The position numbers and the translations under genes were made by a program. From an uncultured Collinsella sp. (lineage in GTDB: Bacteria; Actinomycetota; Coriobacteriia; Coriobacteriales; Coriobacteriaceae): DNA of 32,507 nucleotides. The stretch lies in contig URSO01000018.1 in the NCBI GenBank assembly GCA_900550415.1, forward strand, positions 1-32,507, given 5' to 3'. The notes beneath the pieces were generated by a model. The model worked only from the letters and a program-made list of their open reading frames with translations. It was not told where the DNA came from and searched no databases. Positions 13,725-22,091 of this stretch are shown here, piece after piece. Position 1 is the first letter of the stretch. Every line of letters begins with the position of its first letter.

Positions 13725-15185
13725 ATGAGCGAGAACGATTCCCAGCGTCCCCAGGACGCGGGCGACGCCGGCGAGACTCAGCAGCAGCCGCGCGTGCAGG
13801 TGGAGTCGACGCCTGCCGACGGAAACATTCCCTACGTGCAGGCATACGACACGCAGACCGGCAAGCCGCTGGGCAGCCAGCAGGTTGTAAACAAGCACAC
13901 CGTGGTCAAGACCAAGACCAAAAAGCTGCCGATCTTTATTACGGCACTCGCCGGCTGTGCCTGCGGAGCCTTGCTGGTCATTGCGCTCATTATGAGCGGC
14001 ACGCTCGATATCGGTGGCGGCAAGAATGCCGTGACGGCGGGCGCTTCGGGTTCATCGACGCAAAAGATCACCATTGACTCCGAGGACACCACGCTGGCCG
14101 AGGCCGTTTCTGCCAAGGCGTTGCCCTCCGTGGTTTCCATTACCGCCACTTCGAGCGGCAGCCAGAATGGCTCGCTTTCGCAGTCTGCCGACGAGTCGGA
14201 CAGCTCGGGCAGCGTCGGCTCGGGCGTGGTGCTCGATACCGAGGGCCACATCCTCACCAACAACCACGTGGTCGATGGCTATGACCAGTACGTGGTGACC
14301 ATGGATGACGGCACCACCTACGAGGCCGAGTTCGTGGGCAACGACGCTTCGAGCGACCTGGCCGTCATCAAGCTCAAGGACGCAGACGCCTCCAAGCTCA
14401 CCCCGATCGAGATCGGGGACTCCTCCAAGCTCAACGTGGGCGAGTGGGTCATGGCGATCGGCTCGCCGTTCGGCAACGAGCAATCTGTATCCACGGGCAT
14501 CGTGTCGGCACTGTATCGCTCCACGGCCATGAGCTCTACCAACGGTAACACCATCTATGCCAACATGATCCAGACCGATGCCGCCATCAACCCGGGCAAC
14601 TCCGGCGGCGCGCTCGTTAACGACAACGGCGAGCTCGTGGGTATCAACTCGCTCATCGAGAGCTATTCGGGCTCCAGCTCGGGCGTGGGCTTTGCCATTC
14701 CGGTTAACTACGCCAAGAACATCGCCGACCAGATTATCGACGGTAAGACGCCGGTTCACCCGTACCTGGGCGCCACGCTTTCGAGCGTCAACGCGCTCAA
14801 CGCTCGCACCAACAAGCTGAGCACCGATAGCGGCGCGTACGTGGCAAGCGTCGTCGAGGACGGCCCCGCCGCTAAGGCCGGTATCCAGGAGGGCGATGTC
14901 ATTACCAAGCTGGGCGATGACGAGATTACGAGCGCCGATGGCCTGATCATCGCGCTGCGCAGCCACGCGGTGGGCGAGAAGGTCGAGATTACGCTCATGC
15001 GCGGCAAGGAGGAGAAGAAGGTCACTGTCGAGCTGGGCTCCGACGAGGAGCTGCAGAACCAGCAGCAGGACGACAACGCGACCGACACCGGCAACGGCGG
15101 TATTACCGATGAGCAGCTGCGCCAGTACCTGGAGGAGCTGCTCGGCCAGCAGGGCCAGGGGCAAGGCCACGGCCAGGGCTACTAA
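13725..15185 (+). CDS. Membrane-anchored HtrA/DegP-type serine protease
   Basis: A 486-residue trypsin-fold protease of family S1C, acting outside the membrane on misfolded proteins. An acidic, Gln-rich cytosolic tail (1-66) precedes a membrane helix (about 69-91). The protease domain has His181 (LTNNHVVDGY), Asp211 (SSDLAVIKL) and Ser293 (NPGNSGGALV). One PDZ domain follows (about 365-450: YLGATLSSV..., GPAAKAGIQEGDVITKLG). The C-terminus is a low-complexity Gln/Gly run, GQQGQGQGHGQGY. The ATG at 13725 has AAAGGATCGC upstream; a longer frame back to 13686 runs through the terminator and is rejected. A strong terminator follows, so it is a single-gene unit. Confidence 0.95.
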   Translation: MSENDSQRPQDAGDAGETQQQPRVQVESTPADGNIPYVQAYDTQTGKPLGSQQVVNKHTVVKTKTKKLPIFITALAGCACGALLVIALIMSGTLDIGGGKNAVTAGASGSSTQKITIDSEDTTLAEAVSAKALPSVVSITATSSGSQNGSLSQSADESDSSGSVGSGVVLDTEGHILTNNHVVDGYDQYVVTMDDGTTYEAEFVGNDASSDLAVIKLKDADASKLTPIEIGDSSKLNVGEWVMAIGSPFGNEQSVSTGIVSALYRSTAMSSTNGNTIYANMIQTDAAINPGNSGGALVNDNGELVGINSLIESYSGSSSGVGFAIPVNYAKNIADQIIDGKTPVHPYLGATLSSVNALNARTNKLSTDSGAYVASVVEDGPAAKAGIQEGDVITKLGDDEITSADGLIIALRSHAVGEKVEITLMRGKEEKKVTVELGSDEELQNQQQDDNATDTGNGGITDEQLRQYLEELLGQQGQGQGHGQGY

Positions 15186-15211
15186 CGAGCCGTTTCGCGC
15201 ATACCGAAGCC

Positions 15212-15251
15212 AGAGGGGCTGTCCCGCCAACGCGGGGCAGCCCCTCTTTTC
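15212..15251 (+). terminator. Terminator after the HtrA gene
   Basis: Long hairpin with stem AGAGGGGCTG / CAGCCCCTCT, an inner CCCGC/GCGGG pairing and a T run at the end. Confidence 0.88.
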
Positions 15252-15263
15252 GTACTGATCCCT

Positions 15264-15286
15264 TGGGGACGGAGGAAAACGGATCA
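15264..15286. repeat. Dispersed repeat (GGGGACGGAGGAAAACGG), copy 1
   Basis: A 23-nt block containing GGGGACGGAGGAAAACGG is repeated exactly, inverted, at 23861-23883. It is flanked on both sides by GATC(A/C)-C-TTGGGG-like sequence, so the whole is itself partly repetitive. It follows the HtrA terminator directly. Confidence 0.7.
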
Positions 15287-15321
15287 CTTGGGGCTGACAA
15301 GAGGCCTGGTTCGGAATGGTC

Positions 15322-15524
15322 TGGACAGTTAGTTCAGATACGTATAAATCTGGGGCAGCTTGGGATGCGTTTTGAGCAATTATTGATTGGGATGGGGCTT
15401 GAATGGGTGTTTGGGAGGGAGAGTGGGGCGTTTACATGGTCTCGAGGAGCCCAAATTAGTTGAAACAGGGGTGTCTGCGCCTGATCCAGCTCTAGGATTT
15501 ATACGTATCTGAACTAACTGTCCA
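15322..15524. mobile_element. 203-bp MITE-like element with 29-bp inverted ends
   Basis: Two perfect 29-bp inverted ends lie at 15322-15350 and 15496-15524, beginning TGGACAGTTAGTTCAGATAC on the outer side. The 145-bp core has no gene. Size, perfect ends and lack of coding content suggest a non-autonomous element. No clear target-site duplication is seen outside the arms. With the repeat at 15264 it fills the 447-base gap between the HtrA and ligA genes. Confidence 0.55.
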
Positions 15525-15632
15525 CCCCAGTCTGGCGGCTGCCGATTCGGTGCGGTTGGAAAGGGCGATTTGGCTCCATTGCGACCGGTGGTACTCTAGT
15601 ATCCGTTTGAAATCGAGCGAAGGAGTGCCGCT

Positions 15633-17861
15633 ATGGAGCAATCGAGCCTGTTTGGTGACGGTGTGGATATCGATACCGAAACGCCCGCGAGCACGGATAC
15701 CGCCGCACCGACCGACGCCCGTGCCCAGGCGGCAGCGCGTGCGGCCGAGCTGCGCCACAAGCTCGATTACCACGCCTATCGCTACTACATGCTCGATGCG
15801 CCCGAAATCACGGACGCCGCCTTTGACAAAATGCTCGTTGAGCTGCAGGAAATCGAGGCGACCTATCCCGACCTGGTGACGCCCGACAGCTATACCCAGC
15901 GTGTGGGCGGATACGTGAGCGAGCAGTTTACGCCGGTCACGCACATGGCACGCATGTATTCCATGGACGATGCCATGGATCTGGACGAACTCGACGCGTG
16001 GCTCCAGCGCACCGAGGATGCGCTCGGTGCCGGTAGCGTCACCTATACCTGCGAGCTTAAGATCGACGGCCTGGGCGTGGCGCTTACCTACCAAAACGGC
16101 ACCTTTGTGCGCGCCGCCACGCGCGGCGACGGCACCACGGGTGAGGACGTGTCGCTCAACGTGCGCACCATCAAGGATGTGCCCATGCATCTGTCCGAGG
16201 CGGCGCTTGCCCACATGGGCGCCGACCGCGAGCGTACCATCGAGGTGCGCGGTGAGGTCTACATGCCTAAGGGCAGCTTTGTGCGCCTCAACGACGAGGC
16301 CGATGCCGAGGGCCGCGACCCCTTCGCCAACCCGCGCAACGCCGCCGCCGGATCGTTGCGTCAGAAGGATCCCAAGGTCACGGCGCGCCGCGACCTGGCC
16401 ACCTTTATCTACGCCATCGCCGATACCGACCCGCTGCACGTCCACAGTCAGCGCGAGTTCCTCGATTGGCTGCGTAGCGCCGGCTTTAGCGTCAACCCCA
16501 ACGTTGCCCGTTGCGCCACGCCGGCCGAGGTCCACGAGTTCTGTGCCCAGGCGCTCGAGCACCGCGGCGATTTGGACTACGACATCGACGGCGTGGTCGT
16601 AAAGGTGGACAGCTTCCAACAGCAGCTCGACCTGGGCTTTACCGCCCGCGCGCCGCGCTGGGCCATTGCCTTTAAGTTCCCGCCCGAGGAAAAGCAGACC
16701 GTCCTGCGCGAAATTCGCATCCAGGTGGGCCGCACCGGTGTGCTCACGCCGGTCGCCGAGTTCGACCCGGTGACGGTTGCCGGCTCCACCATCGCGCGCG
16801 CCACGCTGCACAACATCGACGAGATCCGCCGCAAAAACGTGCGCGAGGGCGATACTATCATCGTGCACAAGGCAGGCGACGTAATCCCCGAGGTCGTGGG
16901 GCCGGTGCTCGACAAGCGCCCGGCCGATTCGGTTGACTGGCACATGCCCGAGGTCTGCCCCGTGTGCGGTGGCCCCGTGGTCCACGAGGACGGCGAGGTT
17001 GCCTACCGCTGCGTGTCCATCGATTGCCCCGCGCAGCTCAAGGAACGCCTGCTCCACTGGGTGAGCCGCGGCTGCATGGACGTCGACGGTCTAGGCGACG
17101 AGATCGTCGACAAGATGATCGCCGCCGGCCTGATCCACGATGTTGCGGACTTCTACCAGCTCACGGTCGACGACATCGCAGGCCTGGACACGGGCCGCAC
17201 CTATGTCAGCTCCAACAGCAAAAAGGGCGTCAAGAAGGGCGACCCCATTCCGGTGGGCCTCAAGACGGCCGAGAAAATCATCGCCGAGCTCAATAAGTCC
17301 AAGAGCCAGCCACTCGGTCGCGTGCTGTTTGCCCTAGGCATCCGCCACGTGGGCAAAAGCGTGGGCGAGGTCATCGCCGAGCGATTCCTGTCGATTGACA
17401 AGCTCATCTTGGCGAGCGAAGAGGATATCGCCGAGTGCGAGGGCATCGGTCCCAAGATTGCGGCGAGCGTCAAGCAGTTCCTGGCCGTGCCCGAGAACCT
17501 CGCCGTGCTGGAGCGCTTGCGTCAGGCGGGCCTGTCGCTCGAGGTCGACTTGGGCGCCGCGCATGCACAGGCCGCAGCCGACGCTGGCGTGGCGGGCGAG
17601 CTTGCCGACGCACAACCGCTTGCGGGTCTGACCTTCGTGCTCACCGGCACGCTCGTCAACCGCACGCGCGACGAGGCGGGTGCGGCGCTCAAGGTGCTCG
17701 GCGCTAAGGTTTCGGGCAGTGTGTCAAAGAAGACGAGTTATCTGGTCGCCGGCCCCAAAGCAGGCTCCAAGCTCGCCAAGGCCGAGCAGCTGGGTGTGCC
17801 CGTGCTGGACGAGGCGGCACTTGAACAGATTTTGGCGACGGGTAGGGTCCCGGAGGCATAA
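15633..17861 (+). CDS. ligA: NAD-dependent DNA ligase
   Basis: A 742-residue LigA, which seals nicks in replication and repair using NAD. After an N-terminal extension of about 30 residues, the Ia domain (LDYHAYRYYMLDAPEITDAAFDKML) leads to the adenylation motif ELKIDG with nucleophile Lys143. The OB fold, a four-Cys zinc finger (CPVC...RC...DC in 440-470), helix-hairpin-helix repeats (GIGPKIAASV) and a C-terminal BRCT domain (LAGLTFVLTGTL...) follow. At about 515-540 there is a basic insert (TYVSSNSKKGVKKGDPIP) in the hairpin region that is absent from the E. coli enzyme. GCGAAGGAGTG precedes the ATG. It is longer than the usual 670 residues, but all catalytic parts are intact. Confidence 0.97.
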   Translation: MEQSSLFGDGVDIDTETPASTDTAAPTDARAQAAARAAELRHKLDYHAYRYYMLDAPEITDAAFDKMLVELQEIEATYPDLVTPDSYTQRVGGYVSEQFTPVTHMARMYSMDDAMDLDELDAWLQRTEDALGAGSVTYTCELKIDGLGVALTYQNGTFVRAATRGDGTTGEDVSLNVRTIKDVPMHLSEAALAHMGADRERTIEVRGEVYMPKGSFVRLNDEADAEGRDPFANPRNAAAGSLRQKDPKVTARRDLATFIYAIADTDPLHVHSQREFLDWLRSAGFSVNPNVARCATPAEVHEFCAQALEHRGDLDYDIDGVVVKVDSFQQQLDLGFTARAPRWAIAFKFPPEEKQTVLREIRIQVGRTGVLTPVAEFDPVTVAGSTIARATLHNIDEIRRKNVREGDTIIVHKAGDVIPEVVGPVLDKRPADSVDWHMPEVCPVCGGPVVHEDGEVAYRCVSIDCPAQLKERLLHWVSRGCMDVDGLGDEIVDKMIAAGLIHDVADFYQLTVDDIAGLDTGRTYVSSNSKKGVKKGDPIPVGLKTAEKIIAELNKSKSQPLGRVLFALGIRHVGKSVGEVIAERFLSIDKLILASEEDIAECEGIGPKIAASVKQFLAVPENLAVLERLRQAGLSLEVDLGAAHAQAAADAGVAGELADAQPLAGLTFVLTGTLVNRTRDEAGAALKVLGAKVSGSVSKKTSYLVAGPKAGSKLAKAEQLGVPVLDEAALEQILATGRVPEA

Positions 17862-17867
17862 TGATTT

Positions 17868-17901
17868 GTTGAGGAACTGCGCAGAGGCTCAGTTCCTCAA
17901 C
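17868..17901. terminator. Hairpin between convergent genes
   Basis: Perfect 12-bp stem GTTGAGGAACTG / CAGTTCCTCAAC (17868-17879, 17890-17901) with a 10-nt loop. It lies between ligA and the convergent lipoprotein gene, and overlaps that gene's stop codon. T-runs are poor, so termination is likely but not certain. Confidence 0.6.
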
Positions 17902-18283
17902 ATCTCCTTATAGTGTTTGCTTGTTCAATTTCGATATCGTTTCCCTCGTATGATCCAGATGTGTCTACCGAGTCAAAGCGTGAGTAGGAAACTCTTGTCC
18001 CAACTTTGATTTGGGAAAGCTTGTCTTTGATTCGGCCAGATGAGGGGAATGTAATCCGGGTTTGCTTTCCAGCGTCGGTGTAGCGGGGACTGTTGTCTGT
18101 TTGGATTACGAGTTCCGTTCCCTCAATAGAATGAACGCTGCCGGCTCCAAAGACAAGGTAATCATCTCCTCCGCTATAGCGGGCTCTATCTGTGCATGAA
18201 GAAACGGATGCAAACATAGCGAAAATCACCAATATCGTAACCAGGGCAAAGGCCGTGGTGCCATAGCATTTTGATGGTGCCAT
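17897..18283 (-). CDS. Small putative lipoprotein
   Basis: I do not recognise a family. The 128-residue product has an N-terminal hydrophobic helix (about 9-27) ending in the lipobox-like VSSC, so it is probably lipidated at Cys30 and held on the outer face of the membrane. The mature part is small and beta-rich (SVHSIEGTELVIQTD..., GTRVSYSRFDSVD). The ATG at 18283 is used; a TTG at 18295 overlaps the stop of the upstream gene. It directly follows the C39-like gene, so they are co-transcribed. The order, a C39-like gene then a small anchored protein, repeats that at 12632-13315. AT content is higher than in neighbouring housekeeping genes. Confidence 0.62.
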   Translation of the reverse strand: MAPSKCYGTTAFALVTILVIFAMFASVSSCTDRARYSGGDDYLVFGAGSVHSIEGTELVIQTDNSPRYTDAGKQTRITFPSSGRIKDKLSQIKVGTRVSYSRFDSVDTSGSYEGNDIEIEQANTIRRC

Positions 18284-18288
18284 CCGGT

Positions 18289-19461
18289 CTACCAAAAGAC
18301 TGTTCCGTTCAATTTGACCATATTGGGCGTTGCATAGTTAATCGCTCGGGGATAAGTGTTCCATCCGTCGAATACTTCGAGCCACTGCAGTTCGATGCCA
18401 GAGCTTCCATTATGCCCAGTAAAATAGCCAGTTACCGTGACTGTATGACCTGATAGCTCGACGGATCCTTTACTGTTTCGGCTGTTGATCCACATATGAT
18501 ACAAGCCGATATTCCCTTGATCGATAGTTGCTCTGTACTGAGCGAATTGAGGCTGATAACCGAAAAATTGAGTATTAAGTGCTCTACCCTTTTGAGCGGC
18601 AAGACTTTTAAACGGAACAATTCCATCTGGGATGATCGTTCTTCCGTACTCGACGCCCTGATCATTGGTCTTATACGTTGTTGTGCCAGTGACGTTCCAT
18701 ATTTCTTTATAATAATCGGGATTAAATTGATTAGCGTTTGAACTGGTGAGACCGTAATGCATTGATACAGCGTACAAGGCAGAAACGACGCATGCATACT
18801 TATTAGTGCGGGCTTCAACTAATGATTCCGAGACTCCTCGGAACGGTATTCCGTTTAAATCGTCTATTTGGAAATGCAACATCAAGTCATCTTCATTGAT
18901 AATGACTGCATCCCATGAAGTTGGGTTATTGCTTTGAGGTGCTATACCCTTTTCGGTGACAATCGGGACAGACCGTATATTGTTATAGTTGGTTACACAG
19001 TCTCTAGTTCCTGGCACCAAAGTTCCATATTCAATATCGTTGTACGAAATTAGTACGGTTGGGTTTGTGGCCTGTTGGCCGGAATAAGTTGAAATGGCGT
19101 TTGATAGAGAAGCTGAAATCGGAAGAATGGTATCGCCGAGGGTTATCTCCTTCAGAAGCCCAGGATATGATGCGTCAAGTATTAAATAACCGTAAGGGCT
19201 TCCTTCCCTTGTGACACTGATTTCATAGCCACAGATAAGGCCGATTTGTTGGCATACGGGAACGATTTGCTCGATCTCTAAGTTCGCGGATCCGTCGACG
19301 ATGGGCAACAGGGAAAGCGCGTAGTCTTGTGCTAGGTCTGATGTAAAAGCGACGGATGAGTTTGAGTCGGCAGCGAATACTCTTGTTGGGCGTGACGCGG
19401 ATAAGCCGATGATCGAGGCTAGGCCGAGAAGAAACGAGCGACGTGATTGAACTCTGGGCAT
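18289..19461 (-). CDS. Tat-exported C39-like papain-fold protein
   Basis: A 390-residue exported protein with a twin-arginine signal, SRRSFLLGLASIIGLSA, and a likely cleavage after VFA near residue 30. Residues about 215-389 resemble the C39-like peptidase family: Cys223 in NKYACVVSALYAV, His338 in SGHTVTVTGY and Asp364 in VFDGWN form a plausible triad. The first 200 residues are an unassigned, possibly propeptide-like region. AGGAGA precedes the ATG. Export through Tat implies it folds before transport. The function could be a secreted protease, a peptidase on a bacteriocin-like substrate, or a non-enzymatic relative. AT-rich composition against the surrounding genes suggests recent acquisition. 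Confidence 0.72.
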   Translation of the reverse strand: MPRVQSRRSFLLGLASIIGLSASRPTRVFAADSNSSVAFTSDLAQDYALSLLPIVDGSANLEIEQIVPVCQQIGLICGYEISVTREGSPYGYLILDASYPGLLKEITLGDTILPISASLSNAISTYSGQQATNPTVLISYNDIEYGTLVPGTRDCVTNYNNIRSVPIVTEKGIAPQSNNPTSWDAVIINEDDLMLHFQIDDLNGIPFRGVSESLVEARTNKYACVVSALYAVSMHYGLTSSNANQFNPDYYKEIWNVTGTTTYKTNDQGVEYGRTIIPDGIVPFKSLAAQKGRALNTQFFGYQPQFAQYRATIDQGNIGLYHMWINSRNSKGSVELSGHTVTVTGYFTGHNGSSGIELQWLEVFDGWNTYPRAINYATPNMVKLNGTVFW

Positions 19462-19569
19462 AATGTCTCCTGCCTATGGGGGGCAATATGCTGTCATTTT
19501 ATTTGCTACAAAATACAATCTAATTCGGATTAAGGTAAATGGATGGAATTGCTCGATAAATGGTAGTGA

Positions 19570-20409
19570 TTAGCGGACCGGTATCGCGATCCTCGTCACA
19601 TACGCTCCCGGATCGTCGCTGATGATGTCGTCGATCAGGGCAATCTCACGCGAGGGGCCGGCGGGCGCTAGGCCGTGCTCGTGCATATAGCCGAGCAGCC
19701 GCTCGTAGCGTGGGGCTGCCTGTCCGTGCGTGCCGCGGAAGCTAATGGTCAGGCAGCGCGCGGCAGGTCGTGTCTCGACGTCGCCCAAGTAATCATCAGT
19801 GTCATCGAGCAGCAGAAAGACCTCGTCGTAGCCATCAAAGTCGCCGGCGGCGAGGCGCTCAGCGCCGATCCCGACGCCTAAGTTGCCCAGAAAGACAAAG
19901 GTTTCGTGCTGACCCCTCTGCAGTTGGCGAATCTGCCACTCCAGCGCATAGGCGTCGGTAGGGTTGACGCGTTCGCGCAGCACGGCGCAGCGAAGCTCGG
20001 GCGCATCGATTGCGCAAATGGTATCGAGCTCGGTGTTCAAGGCGTCGTGAAGCAGGGCAAGCCGGTTGTCAATCTTGCGTGAAACGCGCTCCAGCTCGCG
20101 GCGCTTGCGTTCGATGAGCTCCTGCTGCTGAGCCAGCTGCCGCTGCATAAGGGTCACATCGCGCGTGGTCACAAACTCACGGATTTGTGCGAGCGGCAAG
20201 TCGAGAACGCGCAGGTGGCTGATGGTGTTGAGGGTGGAGAGCTGCCGCGATCCGTAGTAGCGGTACCCGCTCGCCGGATCGATGCGCGCCGGGTCCAGCA
20301 AGCCCATCTGCTCGTAATGGCGCAGCGTGCCCACGCTCAGGTTAAACAGGCGCGCCACTTCGCCAATGCGGAGCAGGCCCTCGGTATGTTCAGTAGGCGT
20401 GTCGGTCAT
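19570..20409 (-). CDS. MerR-family regulator with GyrI-like effector domain
   Basis: A 279-residue MerR-type activator. The DNA-binding part is LLRIGEVARLFNLSVGTLRHYEQMGLL, with the diagnostic YRYYGSRQL and a dimerising coiled coil (RQLAQQQELIERKRRELERV) after it. The C-terminal 150 residues look like the GyrI/SOUL-type ligand domain of BmrR-like multidrug regulators. The start at 20409 follows AAAGGAGC; a frame 15 residues longer is rejected. It lies 74 nt after the MATE gene on the same strand, so it probably controls it. Confidence 0.88.
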   Translation of the reverse strand: MTDTPTEHTEGLLRIGEVARLFNLSVGTLRHYEQMGLLDPARIDPASGYRYYGSRQLSTLNTISHLRVLDLPLAQIREFVTTRDVTLMQRQLAQQQELIERKRRELERVSRKIDNRLALLHDALNTELDTICAIDAPELRCAVLRERVNPTDAYALEWQIRQLQRGQHETFVFLGNLGVGIGAERLAAGDFDGYDEVFLLLDDTDDYLGDVETRPAARCLTISFRGTHGQAAPRYERLLGYMHEHGLAPAGPSREIALIDDIISDDPGAYVTRIAIPVR

Positions 20410-20483
20410 GGGACCGCTCCTTTCAATGCGCGGGGTGCCGCCGAGGCCGCGCAACGCGGTCGTCGTATGACGCGAACGAGCCG

Positions 20484-21830
20484 CTATGCCATCAGCTTGT
20501 CAAAAGCTCCGCGACGGTTGAGCACGGTAAATGCAATCATGCAGATGACCGCCGACAGAATCGACCCGCACGGTGAGGCGATGCCCATGGGGAACAGCGT
20601 GTCGGAATAGGCGTTTGACAGCAGCCACGCGCCCGGCACGCGAATGAGCGCCACGGCCAGCACGTTGTGCGCAAAGCCGATGTAGCTCTTGCCGTATGCA
20701 GCGAAAAAGCCGCTAAAGCAAATGTGGATGCCGGCAAAGATTGCATCGAAAATATAGCTGTGCATATAGCCGGTACCGGCGGCGACCACCGCGGGGTCCT
20801 TGGCAAAAAAGCCGATAAACGCCGGCGCCACCAGCCACATCAGCACCGTGATCAGGCAGCCGTACGCCACCGAGATGGTCATGGCATCCTTGAGCACCTG
20901 ACGCGCGCGGTCACCCTTGCCTGCGCCGGCGTTTTGCGCCGTGAGCGCGCTGACGGTGGCACCCATGGAACTCGGCACGATAAACAAAAAGCTGATCATC
21001 TTTTCGACCAGGCCTACGGCGGCGGCGTCGACCAGGCCGCGATGGTTGGCGATGACGGTGATAAACATAAACGCCACCTGGATGCAGCCGTCCTGCACGG
21101 CCACAGGCACGCCGATCTTAAGAATGCTGCCGAGCACCTCGGGCTGGGGGCGCAGGTCGTTGCGCTTAACGTGGATGTTCGTGCGGCGGCTCTTGAGCCA
21201 CACGAGCGCGAGGGCAACGCTGGCCGTCTGGGCGGTTACCGTGCCGAGCGCCGCGCCCACGGGGCCGAGCCCCATGTGGCCGATAAACAGAAAGTCGAGC
21301 GCGATGTTGATGATGCATGCCACGCCAATCACGTACATAGGCGAGCGCGAATCGCCCAGCCCGCGAAAGATGGCCGAGAGGATGTTGTACGCGGCGATAA
21401 AGGGAATGCCGATAAAGCAAATGCGCAGGTAGGCGGCGGTGCCTTCGACCGCCTCGGCCGGCGTGCCAATGAGTGCCACGATTTGCGGGCACAGTGCGAG
21501 TAGGACAGCGACCAGTACCACCGAGACACCCATAAAGAGCGTGATGGTGTTGCCGATGGCGGTCTCGGCGCGGTCGAAGCGGCGCGAGCCCACGGCGTGG
21601 CCGACGATGACCGTCGTTCCCATGGCCAGGCCCACAAGCGTTACGGTAATGATATAGAGCGTCTGCGCGCCATTGCCCACAGCCGTGATGCCGGCGGCGC
21701 CGCTAAACTGCCCCATCATGTACAGGTCGGCCATGCCGTAGAGCATCTGCAAAAAGTACGAGAGCATATAAGGCAGGGCAAAGACCGCGATGGTCTTGAG
21801 GACATTGCCGCGTGTGAGGTCGTGTTCCAT
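20484..21830 (-). CDS. MATE-family efflux transporter
   Basis: A 448-residue membrane protein with about 12 helices in two homologous halves, of the NorM/DinF-like MATE class, which export drugs or metabolites against Na+ or H+. The first half has YGMADLYMMGQFSGAAGITAVG, the second VAVQDGCIQVAFMFITVIANHRG and DAAAVGLVEKMISF. It is full length. No good ribosome binding site precedes the ATG at 21830 (GCCCCGCCC), but no better start exists. The promoter upstream has the geometry of a MerR-controlled gene, and the MerR gene follows, so this is probably an induced multidrug efflux unit. Substrate unknown. Confidence 0.9.
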   Translation of the reverse strand: MEHDLTRGNVLKTIAVFALPYMLSYFLQMLYGMADLYMMGQFSGAAGITAVGNGAQTLYIITVTLVGLAMGTTVIVGHAVGSRRFDRAETAIGNTITLFMGVSVVLVAVLLALCPQIVALIGTPAEAVEGTAAYLRICFIGIPFIAAYNILSAIFRGLGDSRSPMYVIGVACIINIALDFLFIGHMGLGPVGAALGTVTAQTASVALALVWLKSRRTNIHVKRNDLRPQPEVLGSILKIGVPVAVQDGCIQVAFMFITVIANHRGLVDAAAVGLVEKMISFLFIVPSSMGATVSALTAQNAGAGKGDRARQVLKDAMTISVAYGCLITVLMWLVAPAFIGFFAKDPAVVAAGTGYMHSYIFDAIFAGIHICFSGFFAAYGKSYIGFAHNVLAVALIRVPGAWLLSNAYSDTLFPMGIASPCGSILSAVICMIAFTVLNRRGAFDKLMA

Positions 21831-21873
21831 GGGCGGGGCACTTTCTGACTTGGTTCGTTTAGCTATCAGTGTA

Positions 21874-21904
21874 GTGAAAACCCTACAACGATTGTAGAGT
21901 CAAG
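21874..21904 (-). promoter_or_regulatory. MerR-type promoter of the MATE operon
   Basis: On the minus strand, -35 TTGACT (21899-21904), a 19-nt spacer, and TTCACT (21874-21879) in the -10 position. The spacer holds the perfect dyad CTACAA-TCG-TTGTAG followed by GG. A 19-bp spacer with a central dyad is the hallmark of promoters that MerR proteins untwist. It points at the MATE gene at 21830. Confidence 0.7.
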
Positions 21905-22022
21905 GTTTGTGTTGGCGGCAGGGCGAAAAAGTCACGCTCGCGTTTATTTCTAATTGAATACGGACGTGCGCCCTGTGAGCATGGCACCTGCACTAGCCTT
22001 GCAGAAATCGATTTCGGAATAC

Positions 22023-22050
22023 TTGACACTGCCGCACGGCGCGCCATAAT
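22023..22050 (+). promoter_or_regulatory. Promoter of the ABC exporter operon
   Basis: Perfect -35 TTGACA (22023-22028) and CATAAT (22045-22050) with a 16-nt spacer. It lies 41 nt before the GTG start. No palindrome overlaps it. Confidence 0.62.
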
Positions 22051-22091
22051 ACGTGGGTTTGCGAACAACGTTTGATGGGGGATGAACCTGC

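Noticed and set aside
15492..17057. 521-codon minus-strand open frame opposite ligA
   Set aside because: It is a shadow of the GC-biased ligA gene in another frame, with no family features; ligA on the plus strand is certain.
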